From positions 1,302,001-1,366,000 of the forward strand of contig CP087219.1 in assembly GCA_020912385.1 (NCBI GenBank): a stretch of DNA of 64,000 nt. The letters run 5' to 3'. This DNA is from Neofusicoccum parvum. Its lineage: Eukaryota; Ascomycota; Dothideomycetes; Botryosphaeriales; Botryosphaeriaceae. Position 1 is the stretch's first letter, and each line of letters starts with the position of its first letter. The notes under the pieces are model-generated. The model saw only the letters and a list, made by a program, of their open reading frames with translations, did no database searches and had not been told where the DNA came from. The position numbers were made by a program, and so were the translations under genes. Positions 10,441 to 20,966 of this stretch are shown piece after piece.

Positions 10441-13400
10441 GACCGCGCCGCGGCGGCCCCGGGCCTGCCTCGAGCACGCATGTCCGACGGCGGGCGTGGC
10501 GGAGGCGGTCGAGCAGCAGCGCCCGGGCTATGCGCTGCAGACGACGCGCCTGCACGCCGTCGTCGAGGGCGGCCGGCTGGCCTCCCCGGGACCACGGTGT
10601 GGAACATGCAGTGCACGGAACCGGCCTGGCCCCGGCCTTGCTCCTGCCCGACCCTCGCGCGAGCAGCCCGCGCAGCAGCACCGGCAGGACTCGAGGCGCT
10701 TGAGTTTCTCGCTCAGCCGGTTCCTGCGCGACAAATTTCGATCGCCTGGCATCATCTTGATGGCAAGCTTTATTCCTTCTATTTTTGGCCATGCGCAGGC
10801 AGGGAGCGCCGGATCGGAATCGACATCGACACTCGGCACATATTGTCCTAATATGTTCGCGATGGCCCAAGGTTGCAGGCGGCGGCGCCGGTGCAGCTCG
10901 ACGGACGCGGCCAGAGCATCCCTGGCGGCGGCCGCTAAGACAAGCGGTGGCTGGATTAAGGTTCCAGGGTGCCAGGCAGGAGGAAAAGGAGGCCCGCCAG
11001 CCAGAGGGCGGAGAGCCGGAAGCCGCCAACGTCATTGCTCGCGCGCCAGGGAAACGCCTGCGGCCGCGGCAGCCCAGTACCCTGACGCTGGGCCGGACCC
11101 TTGCGGCGCTGCTCTGCGGCGGCTCCCTCTCCTCCCGCGTCGGCGGCGGTGCTGCTGCCGCGCTGCTGCCGCGCTGCCGCCGCGCTGCTGCTCCTGGCGC
11201 GGGCATTGCGGCGGCATGAATCCGCCTCCCGACTGGAAGTGCAAGAGAAGTGCAGTCGCCACCTCAGCAATCTCTGCACCTCGCGGCGGCGTTGCGGGAG
11301 AGACCTTATTCTGGCGCCGCGGGCTGCCTGACGCCGCCGGTCGTGTGGCAGCTCTGACGCGCCGTGGCTCGATTGCATCATGCTGCTCCTATTCCTAGAG
11401 AGAGCCCCCCTTCAACCCGGGCGCCGGAGCATGCGCATGGAGCATGCTGAGGTCGCGAGAGGCGACGCGTAAGACCGTACGGGCGCGCGCGAACTCGAGG
11501 TCGGAAGGTTCTGAGGGCAGCTCTTCCGCGCGCCGCTGGAGGGAGCATCCCGGCCGCCCCTGCGCGCGCAAGAGCGGCTCGACAGGAGGCTGTCTGCGGT
11601 CGCTAGCCCCGCCGAATCGGGACGGCAGGCCCAGCCGCGGGCGTCGCTTTTGGCGTCAGCCTGCTATAATTGGATCTTGGCTTGAATCAAGCGCTCGAAA
11701 AGAGTGGTTCTGGGGCGCCCGCCAGTCGAGCGGCTGATCGAACACGATCGTCAGGGGAGCGCAGCGAGGCGGATCTTGCTCCGATTCAGCGCCCGGCGAT
11801 CCGCGTGCGCGCGGTGAATCAAGAGCGTACGCGTAAACCCCTGGGAGCAGCAGCCCTGCCGCGGCCGCCGAGCGCCGGCCCAGGAGGAGCGCCAGTACGC
11901 CACGTAAAGTCTGTCATTTTGGCCGTCATCTTGCTGAAATGCGGTTTCATGACGATCTCCTGCCCTCGTGGCGCGCGCGACTCGGCCGTCAGGGGCGGCC
12001 AATCAACCCCAGGTCACCTGATGGCGCGGCGTGGGCAGACGTGGACCCATCTCAGCGTGCAGCATCGCGCGGAAGGCCGGCCGGGCGGCCACGCCGCGAC
12101 GGGCGCGGTGGAGCGGGGGTCGATTGGCTGCTCTTCCGCGGCACTCGCGACACGTCGGACGTCTGTCGTGGGTGTGGTGACAGCGCAGCCCGGGCGCCGG
12201 GAGGCCGCTGCGCTGCTGCTGCGCGCGCGCGCCTGCGGGAGCGTGGGCCGGGCTGCTCGCGCGACGGAGGTGGAGGGCCCAGAACGGATGGGCGTGGAAG
12301 CGGCTTCTCGAACACGCCCAGTGGCAGCCGCCCGCCGCGCGTGGCAGCGCTCCACCGAGCGCCTGGAGGCCCGGCAGGGGCCCCTATTCCGCGCCGCTGC
12401 CGTCCGCTGGCTCACGTCGGCGCGGTCAGGCGGCCGCCACAGCGCAGCCGAGCGCGCAGGGCGTCTCGTTTCAAGTGTTTTGTAACGCGGGACTCCGGGG
12501 CGCCAGCGCTCCCCGTGTGCAATTATCGACAAGGCTGCGGGCTATCTGCGCGGCGGCGGCGGGCCCACGGGCACGAGGGCGCAGCCGGCCGCGCGGTGGG
12601 CAGCGCGACAGCGCGACGCGGCAGCGCGGCCGCCGACCAGCGCAGCGCAGCGCAGCGCAGGCCAGCGCGGGCAAGCGGCGGCGCGGGCGGTGAGCGGGCG
12701 CGACTAATGCGGGCTGCTGCAGCGCCAGAGGCTGCCCCTTCGCTTGACTCATTCACTGATGCGCTGCCGCTGTGCCTGTTCCTGGCGCGACGGCCTCAGG
12801 CGCGGCCGCGCGCTGGCCCCGCCGGCTGCCATCCCGCGTTGATTGGCAAGCCCCCTGGCCGGGCGCCACTCTGGCCCGCACACAGCCACGTGAGGCGAGG
12901 CTGAGCAGCCAGCTGGCTCTTGCGAGGGCCTCACCGGGCGCGCTGCGGCCAGGCTCCTGAGCGGGCGCCGGAGGACTGGCTGGCGACGCACGTCACGGCC
13001 GCCAGGCTCCGATGGTCTAAGGATCCCCGGTGTGCCGGATGGCTCGAGTATGCGCCTCGCAGAGCTGACTGGGGCGCGACATGGATCATGGAAGCGGAAG
13101 AGCTTCCACGGCGCACGGAGGACGAGGCGTGCGTCCAATCAGCCCTGCCCATGCAAGAAATGCTACCCTGCGCACAGCCGCCGCCGCGATTTGTGCTGAG
13201 TTCAAGAGAAAGGCTCACAGGCAAGTGATGATGATAATAGCCAGCCCAGCAGCCCCGTATCCCGCGAACTGTCCAGAAGTCGTTCCATCCGCGCTGAAAC
13301 GTGCTGCCTGCCCCGTCACCACCCTTAAGAGGCCGCCCTCTGTAGCCATCTCGCCATACATATAGACCGTCCGCCAGCTCGTCTTTCCGGCCTCCATCCA

Positions 13401-13584
13401 CCAGCCAGCCAGCCGAGCACACCTGAGACACTTGCACTCCCCAGCCTGCATTAATATAAATCCTCCGCGCCGCCTCTGGGACCAAAGCATCCACGCCTTC
13501 CCAATCCGACCTCGCCGTAATATCCACCGCCCACCCACCCGCACCAGCACCCCGACTGCCGCCTTCCGCCTTCCGCCTTCCGCC
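10441..13584. other. GC-rich, repeat-flecked block with no convincing gene
   Basis: Very GC-rich DNA with CpG-rich runs and short imperfect GCTGCYGC / GCAGC reiterations (for example 11143-11195 and 12640-12665). Long frames are open on both strands at once, translating to Arg/Ala/Pro/Gly-rich sequence without domains, as expected from composition alone. The last ~150 bp (a TATAAAT-like element near 13454 and a C/T-rich leader) look like a promoter for the small ORF at 13585. Confidence 0.5.
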
Positions 13585-13740
13585 ATGGCACTCAGCAAGA
13601 CGTCGACCGCCTTCGCCGCCGCCTCCACGGCCGCCTTCGCCTCCACCGGCTCCGCCATCAAGCAGCAGCGCCGCGCCCTGCCGCTCGGCCGCAAGGGCGG
13701 CGACGACAAGGAATGGCCCCGTGATGCCGGCGGCAGCTAA
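13585..13740 (+). CDS. possible small protein of 51 aa, unknown
   Basis: A short frame encoding an Ala/Ser/Thr-rich N-terminal half (ALSKTSTAFAAASTAAFAST) followed by a basic/acidic tail (LGRKGGDDKEW). I recognise no family. In its favour, the ATG follows a pyrimidine-rich leader with triplicated CTTCCGC, and an AATATAAAT element lies ~130 bp upstream, which is how neighbouring real genes begin. The frame also avoids the Arg-rich composition of shadow frames in this block. A GTACGT donor-like sequence just after the stop (13744) might mark a 3' UTR intron. The Ala-rich start could be a mitochondrial presequence, but that is speculative. Confidence 0.35.
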   Translation: MALSKTSTAFAAASTAAFASTGSAIKQQRRALPLGRKGGDDKEWPRDAGGS

Positions 13741-15389
13741 ACGGTACGTCCGCCCATCGTCATGTCATGACGAGAGTTCGGGGCTCGCGAGCAATGTCGG
13801 CTGACTCGACAATTAGACCTAAATTACCACAAGCCCCGAGCTGCCGCCAGGGTGCCTCGACACCCGATACGTTTTACCTTTCATTTATCCATTCTCGACG
13901 AGCGAAATCGTAATGCCGCCGCCCTCGACGCCCGCGGCGCGTCACCACCATCGATTCCTAATAGTCGGGCCGGCCGCTTTCGTCGGCCGTCCACGGAGCA
14001 CGACGTTTTTCCTTCCATTTCCTGCGGCACGCGAGTGCACGACGACCATCCACTGCATTATCGGGCGCTTGGGGACCATTCGGGCAGAGACGCATCTTAG
14101 GACGTCTTGGGTTTTGAGACTGGCATTTCAGCGGCATTGCCAGCGCATTCTGTTGCATTGAAGCGGAGTTTACTTGATTTTCAACTTAGACTGGGGCGGG
14201 ACACTAGACGGGCGACCTCGCGGTCGGCAGCCCTCGGGCGCCATGGCATTGGGAGGACAGGGAATTAGAGGCGTTCTTGAAGCTGTTTCTGTCTAATGTA
14301 TCATCCGGAGCGTTCATGCTCGGGCTCCGTTGGCATTACTGGAGATTGGTGTTGTGCTCTGCAGACTGCACGCCGTGCATGAACCGTGCGGTCATGGTGC
14401 AGCGTGACACCCGCGCGCCTGCTCCACCTGGTCCCGCGCTCCGCCGCTTCTCGTCGTGCTCCCGCCGTCGTACCACGGTCGCAGCGCCAGCGCCGCCGCG
14501 AGAAGCTTTCCCGCCGCCGACGCATGGCTTGACGGCGCGCGTCTGATCGCCTTTACCCGCGCCCCAAGGCCCCTCTCCCGCCCCCGCCGTCGCGCCATCG
14601 CCGGCGGAGCTGCCAGCATCGCGCGTCGAGCGTCCAGCGCCCAGCGCCCAGCACCAGCGCCGGCACCCAGCACCCAGCACCCAGCACCCAGCACCCAGCA
14701 CCCAGCACCCAGCACCCGCGCCTGGCATGTCGCGACCCCGTCCACCGTCCGCGTGCGCCGACCCCGCCGTGCCTCGCCGCCGGAGTCATGAGACCCAGGC
14801 TCAGCGGGGAGAGGCCGAGCGGCGCCCAACTCGGGCCCCTCGCAGCGCCCGCAAAACTCTTACGTGATGGGAAACCGAAAGCAGCTCGCTCCTGCGCAAC
14901 CTCCGCCCACGCTGCCTGCGCCTGGCCGTACCAGCCGTCTGCTTGGCGGCTCGGAGCGCGCCCGCCGTGCTGGGCAGCCCCGTTCGTGCGTCGGTCGAGG
15001 TGTTGCGGAGTCGAGATTTTCTCTCCGCATGATGTGCGCCCCAGCGCCGCTGGCGCCCGGGCGCGGAGGTCGAAGCGGAGCAGGAAAATCTCACCTCTGC
15101 CCTTCTCTTCATAAAGTCGCTTCTGCCGCGGGCGAGCCTGCTGCTCCGCGTTGCTCTTTGTTGAGCGTTGAGCCTCTCCACTGGCCGCCCCGACCCTCGC
15201 GACGTCCGACTTCCGCATTCGTCACTGCCCCAGCTGGCCGTTGATCCAGCCTCTGCGCCTGCGGCTTCAGCAGCACCGCGGCCCACTCCGCCAGACCAGC
15301 GCCGGCCGGGCTGCGCACACGGCCCACGAGCACCACCAGCCAAAAGCCTGCCCCGCGCATTCTCGTCACCACCGCCCCAATCCACCACC
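13741..15389. other. intergenic, GC-rich towards the right; no gene seen
   Basis: The left half is of ordinary composition and contains nothing recognisable. The right half is GC-rich, contains the 7-bp minisatellite at 14664-14717, and ends in the C-rich leader of the DUF3602 gene. Confidence 0.45.
14664..14717. repeat. 7-bp minisatellite, unit CACCCAG
   Basis: Seven perfect head-to-tail copies run from 14664 to 14712, followed by a partial copy. Degenerate CCCAG-containing copies lie just upstream (14640-14660). Because 7 is not a multiple of 3 the array cycles through all frames and is not protein-coding. Confidence 0.95.
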
Positions 15390-16210
15390 ATGGCGCTGGA
15401 CCCCCGCACTGCCTCTGAGGGCGATGGCTCAGCCGTCCGGAACATGTCGCACGGCCGTGGCGGCGCCGGTAAGCATTCAAAATCTCCAGCCTCGCCGCTC
15501 CTTTGCCCCGCCGGCTCGAGCGAGCAGAAAGTCAGCCTCGCGCACGCAAGCTGCACGGTTGCGCAATCCATGCCCACCGTCACACTGCGCGCATGCGTTC
15601 ATGCACGCTGCACGCTGCTCAGCCCCGGAGGGCAGAATCGGCGCCTGCACAACCGCCTGCAGCCATCACCAAACGGCGCGCGCCTGCATCAATCCCCCAT
15701 CACTTGCGCCTCACCGCGCAAGGCACAGCCCCCAACGCGCCTCCCCCACACGCACGCACACCGTTCATTCCCCCCCCCCCCTCCCCCTGCCTGGCGATGA
15801 GCCGCGCCGCTGACGAGCTTCCGCCAGGCAACATGGCCAAAACCACGCGCCGCGACTCGTCCTCCAAGCCCGGCGACCTGGTGACGCCAACCATCAAGTC
15901 CGCCCTGTACACCACCGGCCGCGGCGGCAGCGGCAACATGGCGCGCAACGACCCGGAGCACCCGGAGATCGCGCGCGCCGCCCAGGACGTCGAGGCGCCG
16001 CCGGGTGCCGTGCGCGACCACCACGAGGCGGGGCCCAAGCACTTTGGGCGAGGTGGCGCGGCGAATGTGATTGTTGATGACGGGAAGGAGAGGACTGGGG
16101 AGGAGGAGAGGGAGAGGTTGGTGGTGGAGGGGGGGAAGGGGAAGGAGGGCGAGGATGTGAGGGGGTTGGGGGAGAAGGCGAGGGATTTGCTGGGGAAGAT
16201 CAAGAAGTAG
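15390..16210 (+). CDS. DUF3602 / Par32-like repeat protein
   Basis: Exons 15390-15468 and 15828-16210, with a long 359-nt intron (GTAAGC..CCAG), give 153 aa. The protein carries spaced glycine-rich repeats typical of Pfam DUF3602: SHGRGGAGN across the junction, TTGRGGSGNMA, and KHFGRGGAANV. It ends in a Lys/Glu-rich tail with no membrane segment. The best-known family member, yeast Par32, is a TORC1-responsive phosphoprotein that restrains ammonium transporters. Whether this smaller protein does so is unknown. The intron separates the first repeat from the rest. The long intron is C-rich and open in places, so an alternative first exon cannot be excluded, but the junction restores an exact repeat. 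Confidence 0.82.
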
Positions 16211-17568
16211 ATGGAGGGTGGCATTAGGAGACGGGTCGACTGGTGTGCCTGTTCACTTTCTTTCGGGCTTGCGTTTGGCGTTGGAAGCGGGGGACGTCGT
16301 CATGCCTGGGGCGGTTTCACGGTTGCCTCTCCAGGGGGGTCGCTTTCACTTTCCTCTTTGCTTTCGTCTCTTCATTCTGATATCCCTATACCTACTTGCG
16401 CAAGGGGGCGGTTAACGAGGGTTCTACGATCACTGGCAGTCGATTTCTCCAGAAAATAAACAGGACCAAAAATATCTCAGTCCACACTTTCTCCTAACCA
16501 AGCCCCTCGTTCTTACCTACGTACCTTTTACACGCGCCATCAGCCCCAAAACCGCCGTCAAAATAAGCTCCTCCCCGTGCCCACAAAACCCGACTCGACC
16601 TTCCTCGTACGAGCTTTTACCCCCTAAAAAAAAAAAAAAGCAAACACACGAGCGTGGACCCTTGACGCACCGGATCTCCGCCACCATCTGCCCCGGCCTA
16701 AGTACCGATCTCCGCGCTCACGCCCCTCGCGAGCGGCGGAGAAATCCCAAGCGGCGAGATCTCCCAAGACGCGGCGGTCCCGCCCCCGGCCCCGGCCCCG
16801 GCCTCCCCCCGGTTCCACGAGACGGGACCGAGCGAGGAGGAGGAGGTGGAGGAGGTGGTGGTGTGGGTTGATCATTCATGCTATAGCCCCGCGCGATCAG
16901 CATATGCAGGAGCCGCGCCGGACGGCGAGGGGACCACCGCGCAGGCGCGCGCGTGTGCGCGTGTGCGGGCTGACCACGTGCGCGGCGGGGTTTCGTTCGG
17001 ATCGGCCGGGAAGGGGAGGTGGGTGGGTAGGTGGGTGGGTGTTGGTTAGCGACTGTTCGAACCGCCAGCGTCTCATCGACCCTCGCGCGCGCGCGCGCCT
17101 GCTCGCCAATAAGTACTTCTGTTTTGTAGAGCTGCTGATTCGTCGGCGCGGCTGTCTGGTGTGTGCGTGTTTGTGTGTGTGTTGTCCGATGTCGTCTGGC
17201 TTGTGCTTCCCACGTGGCGCAAACCGACGGGGGTGGGTGGGCAGGTCGTCCGATGGGCCCCGATGTTACATGTTTTTTCCGCAGTCCGGTTCCGATGGAG
17301 TAGGCCGTTCCGTTTCACGTGGGCTCAGAGCCCTTTGCCGGAAAATCGGTTTGATGATTCAAAAATACATCGTTGCTATGAGAAATATTTCTGTCTGGAA
17401 AGACACCTCGGCCGGGCCGTAAGACCCGCACCATCAGCAAATACTTAGAACTCCCTGTATCTCCAAATGCCCTATTGTCACACGCACTCGAATGCCAACT
17501 GCAAGCATCTACATCCCTCCTCCTCTTTCTCCTTGCATCTCCTCCAAGCCAAACCCCACGCACTTTCC
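16211..17568. other. convergent intergenic region, no gene seen
   Basis: This lies between the 3' ends of the DUF3602 gene and Sdh2. It contains an A13 tract near 16627, a GGA/GGT-rich stretch near 16838-16865, CGCG alternating runs near 17088, and GT-rich DNA near 17160-17180. Reading frames are short and without motifs. Confidence 0.5.
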
Positions 17569-18636
17569 TTAGGTGAAAGCCATACCCTTCTTGATTTCCG
17601 CAATCGCTAGCGCGGGGTTTAAGCCCTTGGGGCAAGTCCTCGAGCAGTTGAGGATGGTGTGGCAGCGGTACAAGCTCATGCTGTTGTTGAGCGCGTCCTG
17701 GCGCTCCGCCTGCTTCTGGTCGCGCGAGTCGGCAATCCAGCGGTAACTCTGCATGAGGATGGCCGGGCCCAGGTACTCCTCCGAGTTCCACCAGTACGAC
17801 GGGCACGACGTGCTGCAGCACGCGCACAGGATGCACTCGTACAGGCCGTCCAGCTTCTTGCGCTCCTCCTTCGACTGTCGGTTCTCGCGGCCGTCGGCCG
17901 GCGGCGTGTCGCGCTGCAGGTACGGCTTGATCGAGCGGTATTGCTTGTAGAACTGCGTCAGGTCGGGCACCAGGTCCTTGACGACGTACGTGTGGGGGAG
18001 CGGATAAATGCGGGATTCCTTGGAGGTCTCGGTGGGGATGCGGCCTGGGTGGCGAGAGGCGTTAGTCGCGGTACTTGGGACGAATTGAGAAGCACGCGGG
18101 GAGAAAACTGGGGGAGGCAACGGGGAGTGGCAGCGAGGACATACAGAGGCAGGCCAGCGTGTTGACGCCATCGATGTTCATGGCACAGCTACCGCAGATA
18201 CCCTCGCGACAGCTGCGCCTGAAAGTCAGGGTGGGGTCGATCTCGTTCTTGATGCGGATCAGGGCGTCGAGCATCATGGGGCCGGTCTTGTTGAGGTCGA
18301 GGGTGTAGGACTGCATCTTCGGCTTCGAGGTGGGCTCGTCCGGGTTCCAGCGGTAGATCTGGAACGTCTTGATGCGCGCGTCCTTGTCCGGCGTGGGCTC
18401 GGCGGCCGTCGTCGTCTTCGACTCGGGCACCACCGAAGCCATGCCGCGCCTGAAGACGGCCGGGGCGACGGGCGTCCTGGATGCGGCGGCTGGCACACGG
18501 TTAGCGATTGCTCGCGGGGTGGTGGTGGTGGTTGTGGCGGAGGTGAAGGGCGGGCGAGTGGATGCGCGACGGCCGGCGCGGGGCAGCACTCACCTGCGCT
18601 CCTGGAGAGGCTTGCCAATGCTCGCGGGGTGGCCAT
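17569..18636 (-). CDS. SDH2: succinate dehydrogenase iron-sulfur subunit
   Basis: This is the iron-sulfur subunit of mitochondrial complex II, passing electrons from the FAD subunit to ubiquinone. Exons are 18636-18594, 18489-18145 and 18044-17569 (introns 104 and 100 nt), 287 aa. The Ala/Arg/Ser-rich N-terminus is a mitochondrial presequence. The [2Fe-2S] ligands lie in [10 protein letters not shown] plus the later cysteine of NTLAC (about residues 108, 113, 116, 128). The [4Fe-4S] and [3Fe-4S] clusters are bound by [16 protein letters not shown] and [17 protein letters not shown]. All expected ligands are present. The 43-nt first exon holds only the start of the presequence. The gene diverges from the HAD phosphatase, with a CCAAT box in between. 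Confidence 0.97.
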
Positions 18637-19049
18637 GGTGGACTGCGGGATGCTCGCTCGGAGTAGCGACGGGGGGCTGCAGGGCGTGGAGGATGGCGAA
18701 GAGCGTGGGTGAGGTTGTCGTGACGGAAGGGCACTCGTGTTAGCCGAGGGAAGGCGGGCTTACGCTGCTTTATTCGAGCGGCCGCCCATTGGCTGCTGCA
18801 GAATGGATGTCGTCTTCGATGCGATGACACACCGCGCGCGCGCCGCGTAAAGCAGCTTTGCCGCCCTTCCATTCGCCCCGATCTCCCCGCAGCTTACGCT
18901 AGCGGCCCATCAGCCGTATCGCAGCCCCAGACCGGCGCTTTCCATACGCGCCCGCGCCGCACCCCTGCCGCCGGCACGAGTTCTTTTCGGAACCGAGATT
19001 CCTGGCTCGCGCCGAGTGCCACCCGACGCGAAGAGCCGCAGCGGGCGCC
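18637..19049. promoter_or_regulatory. divergent SDH2 / HAD-phosphatase promoter with CCAAT box
   Basis: 413 bp between divergent start codons. A CCAAT pentamer on the SDH2 strand (ATTGG on plus, 18788-18792) lies ~150 bp upstream of the SDH2 ATG. CCAAT is the site of the Hap2/3/5 complex, a known activator of respiratory genes in fungi; its use here is inferred. Confidence 0.4.
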
Positions 19050-20117
19050 ATGGCTGCTGCTGCCCTGCTGCGTCGCACCGTCTCGGCCACCGTCCTCGCC
19101 CCCGCCGCGCTGTGCAGTTCCTTCGCTGCCGCCCGCTGCTTGCTCGTCCGGCCCTTCCCGCCGCCGCATCCCATGGCATCTGTGCCCCCCGTCCACCTGG
19201 TCCTTGATTGGGACGGCACCACAACCCACCACGACACGCTGCACTTTCTGGGCAAGATCTGCGCCGACCATGCGCGCGCCCGCTCAAACAAGCAGGACGA
19301 TGCCCCCGCCTCCTGGGACGACATTGCAAAGGCCTACGTCGACGACCTCGCCGCCCACGCCTCGTCCTACCGCCCCGCGCTGAGCCAGCGCTCCACCATC
19401 GCCGAGGAGAAGGCGTGGCTCGCCAGCCTCGACCTCGTCGATGCCCGCAGCATCCGCCGCGTCGAGGACGCCGGCATCTTCAAGGGCGTGACCGCTGCCG
19501 CAGTCAGGAGCGGCGCCGTGAAGGCCGTCGAGACCGGCGAGCTCGCGCTCCGGGACGGCTGGGCGGATCTGCTGGCCCAGCCAACCAAGATCACCGTGCT
19601 GAGTGTCAATTGGAGCGCCGCGTTTATCCGGGAGTCGCTGCGCGCTGCGGCGGCCAGAGACCGCGATGCCGAGGTGCTGTTGCAGGCTGTGGACCGCATC
19701 GACATTCTTGCTAACGAGATCGACGGCCTTGACGACCCGCACGGTTCCTCGGGCTTGCTCAACTCGTGCAGGTCTGACGCTGACGGCGAGAGCAATGGCA
19801 TCCGGACCAGCGCGGATAAACTGGCCAACATGCCCACGCCAGCTAAATATGGAGGCGACGCGTTGGTCGTGTATGTGGGCGACAGTGCCACAGACTTCGA
19901 GGCGCTCCTGGCTGCCGACGTGGGAATCTGCATTCGCGATGAAGATGAGCCGAGCAGCGGGCAAAGAGAGTTGGCTGAGACGCTGGCGAGGGTTGGTGTT
20001 GAGGAGCACAGAATTAAGTTGCTGGCCGAGATGCCTCCGGCAGATGACAGTGCTGTCAGAGTTTACTGGGCAAAGAATCTGCGGGAGGTGGCCCTTTCGT
20101 TGAGTTCCTACTGTTGA
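19050..20117 (+). CDS. HAD-superfamily phosphatase, phosphoserine-phosphatase-like
   Basis: A single-exon 355-aa haloacid-dehalogenase-fold hydrolase. Motif I is VLDWDGTTT (the nucleophile Asp and the Asp two residues on). Motif II is probably TVLSVNWS. The metal-binding motif IV is VYVGDSATDFEALLAADVGI. This DxDGT..DT form, with a cap between motifs I and II, resembles fungal proteins annotated as phosphoserine-phosphatase-like or MtnX-like; the substrate is unknown. The first ~41 residues (Ala/Arg-rich) may be a mitochondrial targeting sequence. Alternatively translation may begin at the second Met (19173, MASVPPVH), just before the domain. Both contexts look acceptable. The ~55-residue segment around LNSCRSDADGESN is variable-looking insertion in the domain. 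Confidence 0.85.
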   Translation: MAAAALLRRTVSATVLAPAALCSSFAAARCLLVRPFPPPHPMASVPPVHLVLDWDGTTTHHDTLHFLGKICADHARARSNKQDDAPASWDDIAKAYVDDLAAHASSYRPALSQRSTIAEEKAWLASLDLVDARSIRRVEDAGIFKGVTAAAVRSGAVKAVETGELALRDGWADLLAQPTKITVLSVNWSAAFIRESLRAAAARDRDAEVLLQAVDRIDILANEIDGLDDPHGSSGLLNSCRSDADGESNGIRTSADKLANMPTPAKYGGDALVVYVGDSATDFEALLAADVGICIRDEDEPSSGQRELAETLARVGVEEHRIKLLAEMPPADDSAVRVYWAKNLREVALSLSSYC

Positions 20118-20966
20118 GCAGCTCGCCGGTAGACAGTGGTAGCGCCATACACCTCTCTCCGAGAATGCCATGGATATCGTAAGTCTTCTCATGTTTCACC
20201 CTTGTAAACAAAATTCACGTCGATATATAAGCATCAATTTCTATCATCCCTCTGGCTAACGGAGTCTGGGTGCGCAGCACCGTCATGCGGTATATATCTG
20301 ATTCCTCTATATTTGGTTCAAGGTCGTGTTCCCCTCCGTTGCTACGTGTATAGAAATACGATTTCTAGTGCGACCAATTATTCTTTAGCCCAACCCTTTT
20401 TTAATTCTTGACCCTGCTTCTCATGCTCTGAGTGTCAGGGATGTGGCTGTTGAAGCCTTATAGCTTTGCTCAATTTTTACTCAAATTATGGTAGTTGGCT
20501 TGGCATTCGCCGTCTGCCCTTCTTGTTTGACCTTTGATTATATCCGATGGTCGAAGTCAATCTAAAGTGACATCAAAGTTATTGAGTGCCGACTAGTTAC
20601 TCTAAGCTTAGCTTGTAGTAGAACACCAGATCTGATTCGAAATTATTATGACAGCTGATAAAAAAATTTATTGTGCGCTCTTGTGATCCTTGACGAACTC
20701 TATAGATTGCTTCGTTGATTTTTTCCCCCTGTTGGCCAGAAGTTAATGGCGAATCATGAGTCTGATGGAGGGGAGGACGGGTGGATGATCACTAGAATCA
20801 ATGATGCGGTAGTAGTCATGTAATGACTAGAACATCACTGAGAAATCAATCTCACCGTTCATTAAAATTCTTATTCCGTATAGTTGTATCATCTTGTCGT
20901 CACAAAAACGAGCAGAATCTCATCTCACATACACCAAAGGGACAAACGCCGCGCATATCCCGATCC
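20118..20966. other. AT-rich convergent intergenic region
   Basis: The composition drops to AT-rich between the HAD phosphatase and the MFS transporter 3' ends. I see no motif-bearing frame, only likely 3' UTRs. Confidence 0.5.

Noticed and set aside
11939..12904. 321-codon frame in the GC-rich block, and others like it
   Set aside because: Arg/Ala/Pro/Gly-rich, overlapped by equally long frames on the other strand; a composition effect.
14664..14717. CRISPR-like direct repeats
   Set aside because: Units are 7 bp without spacers; this is a minisatellite in a eukaryote.
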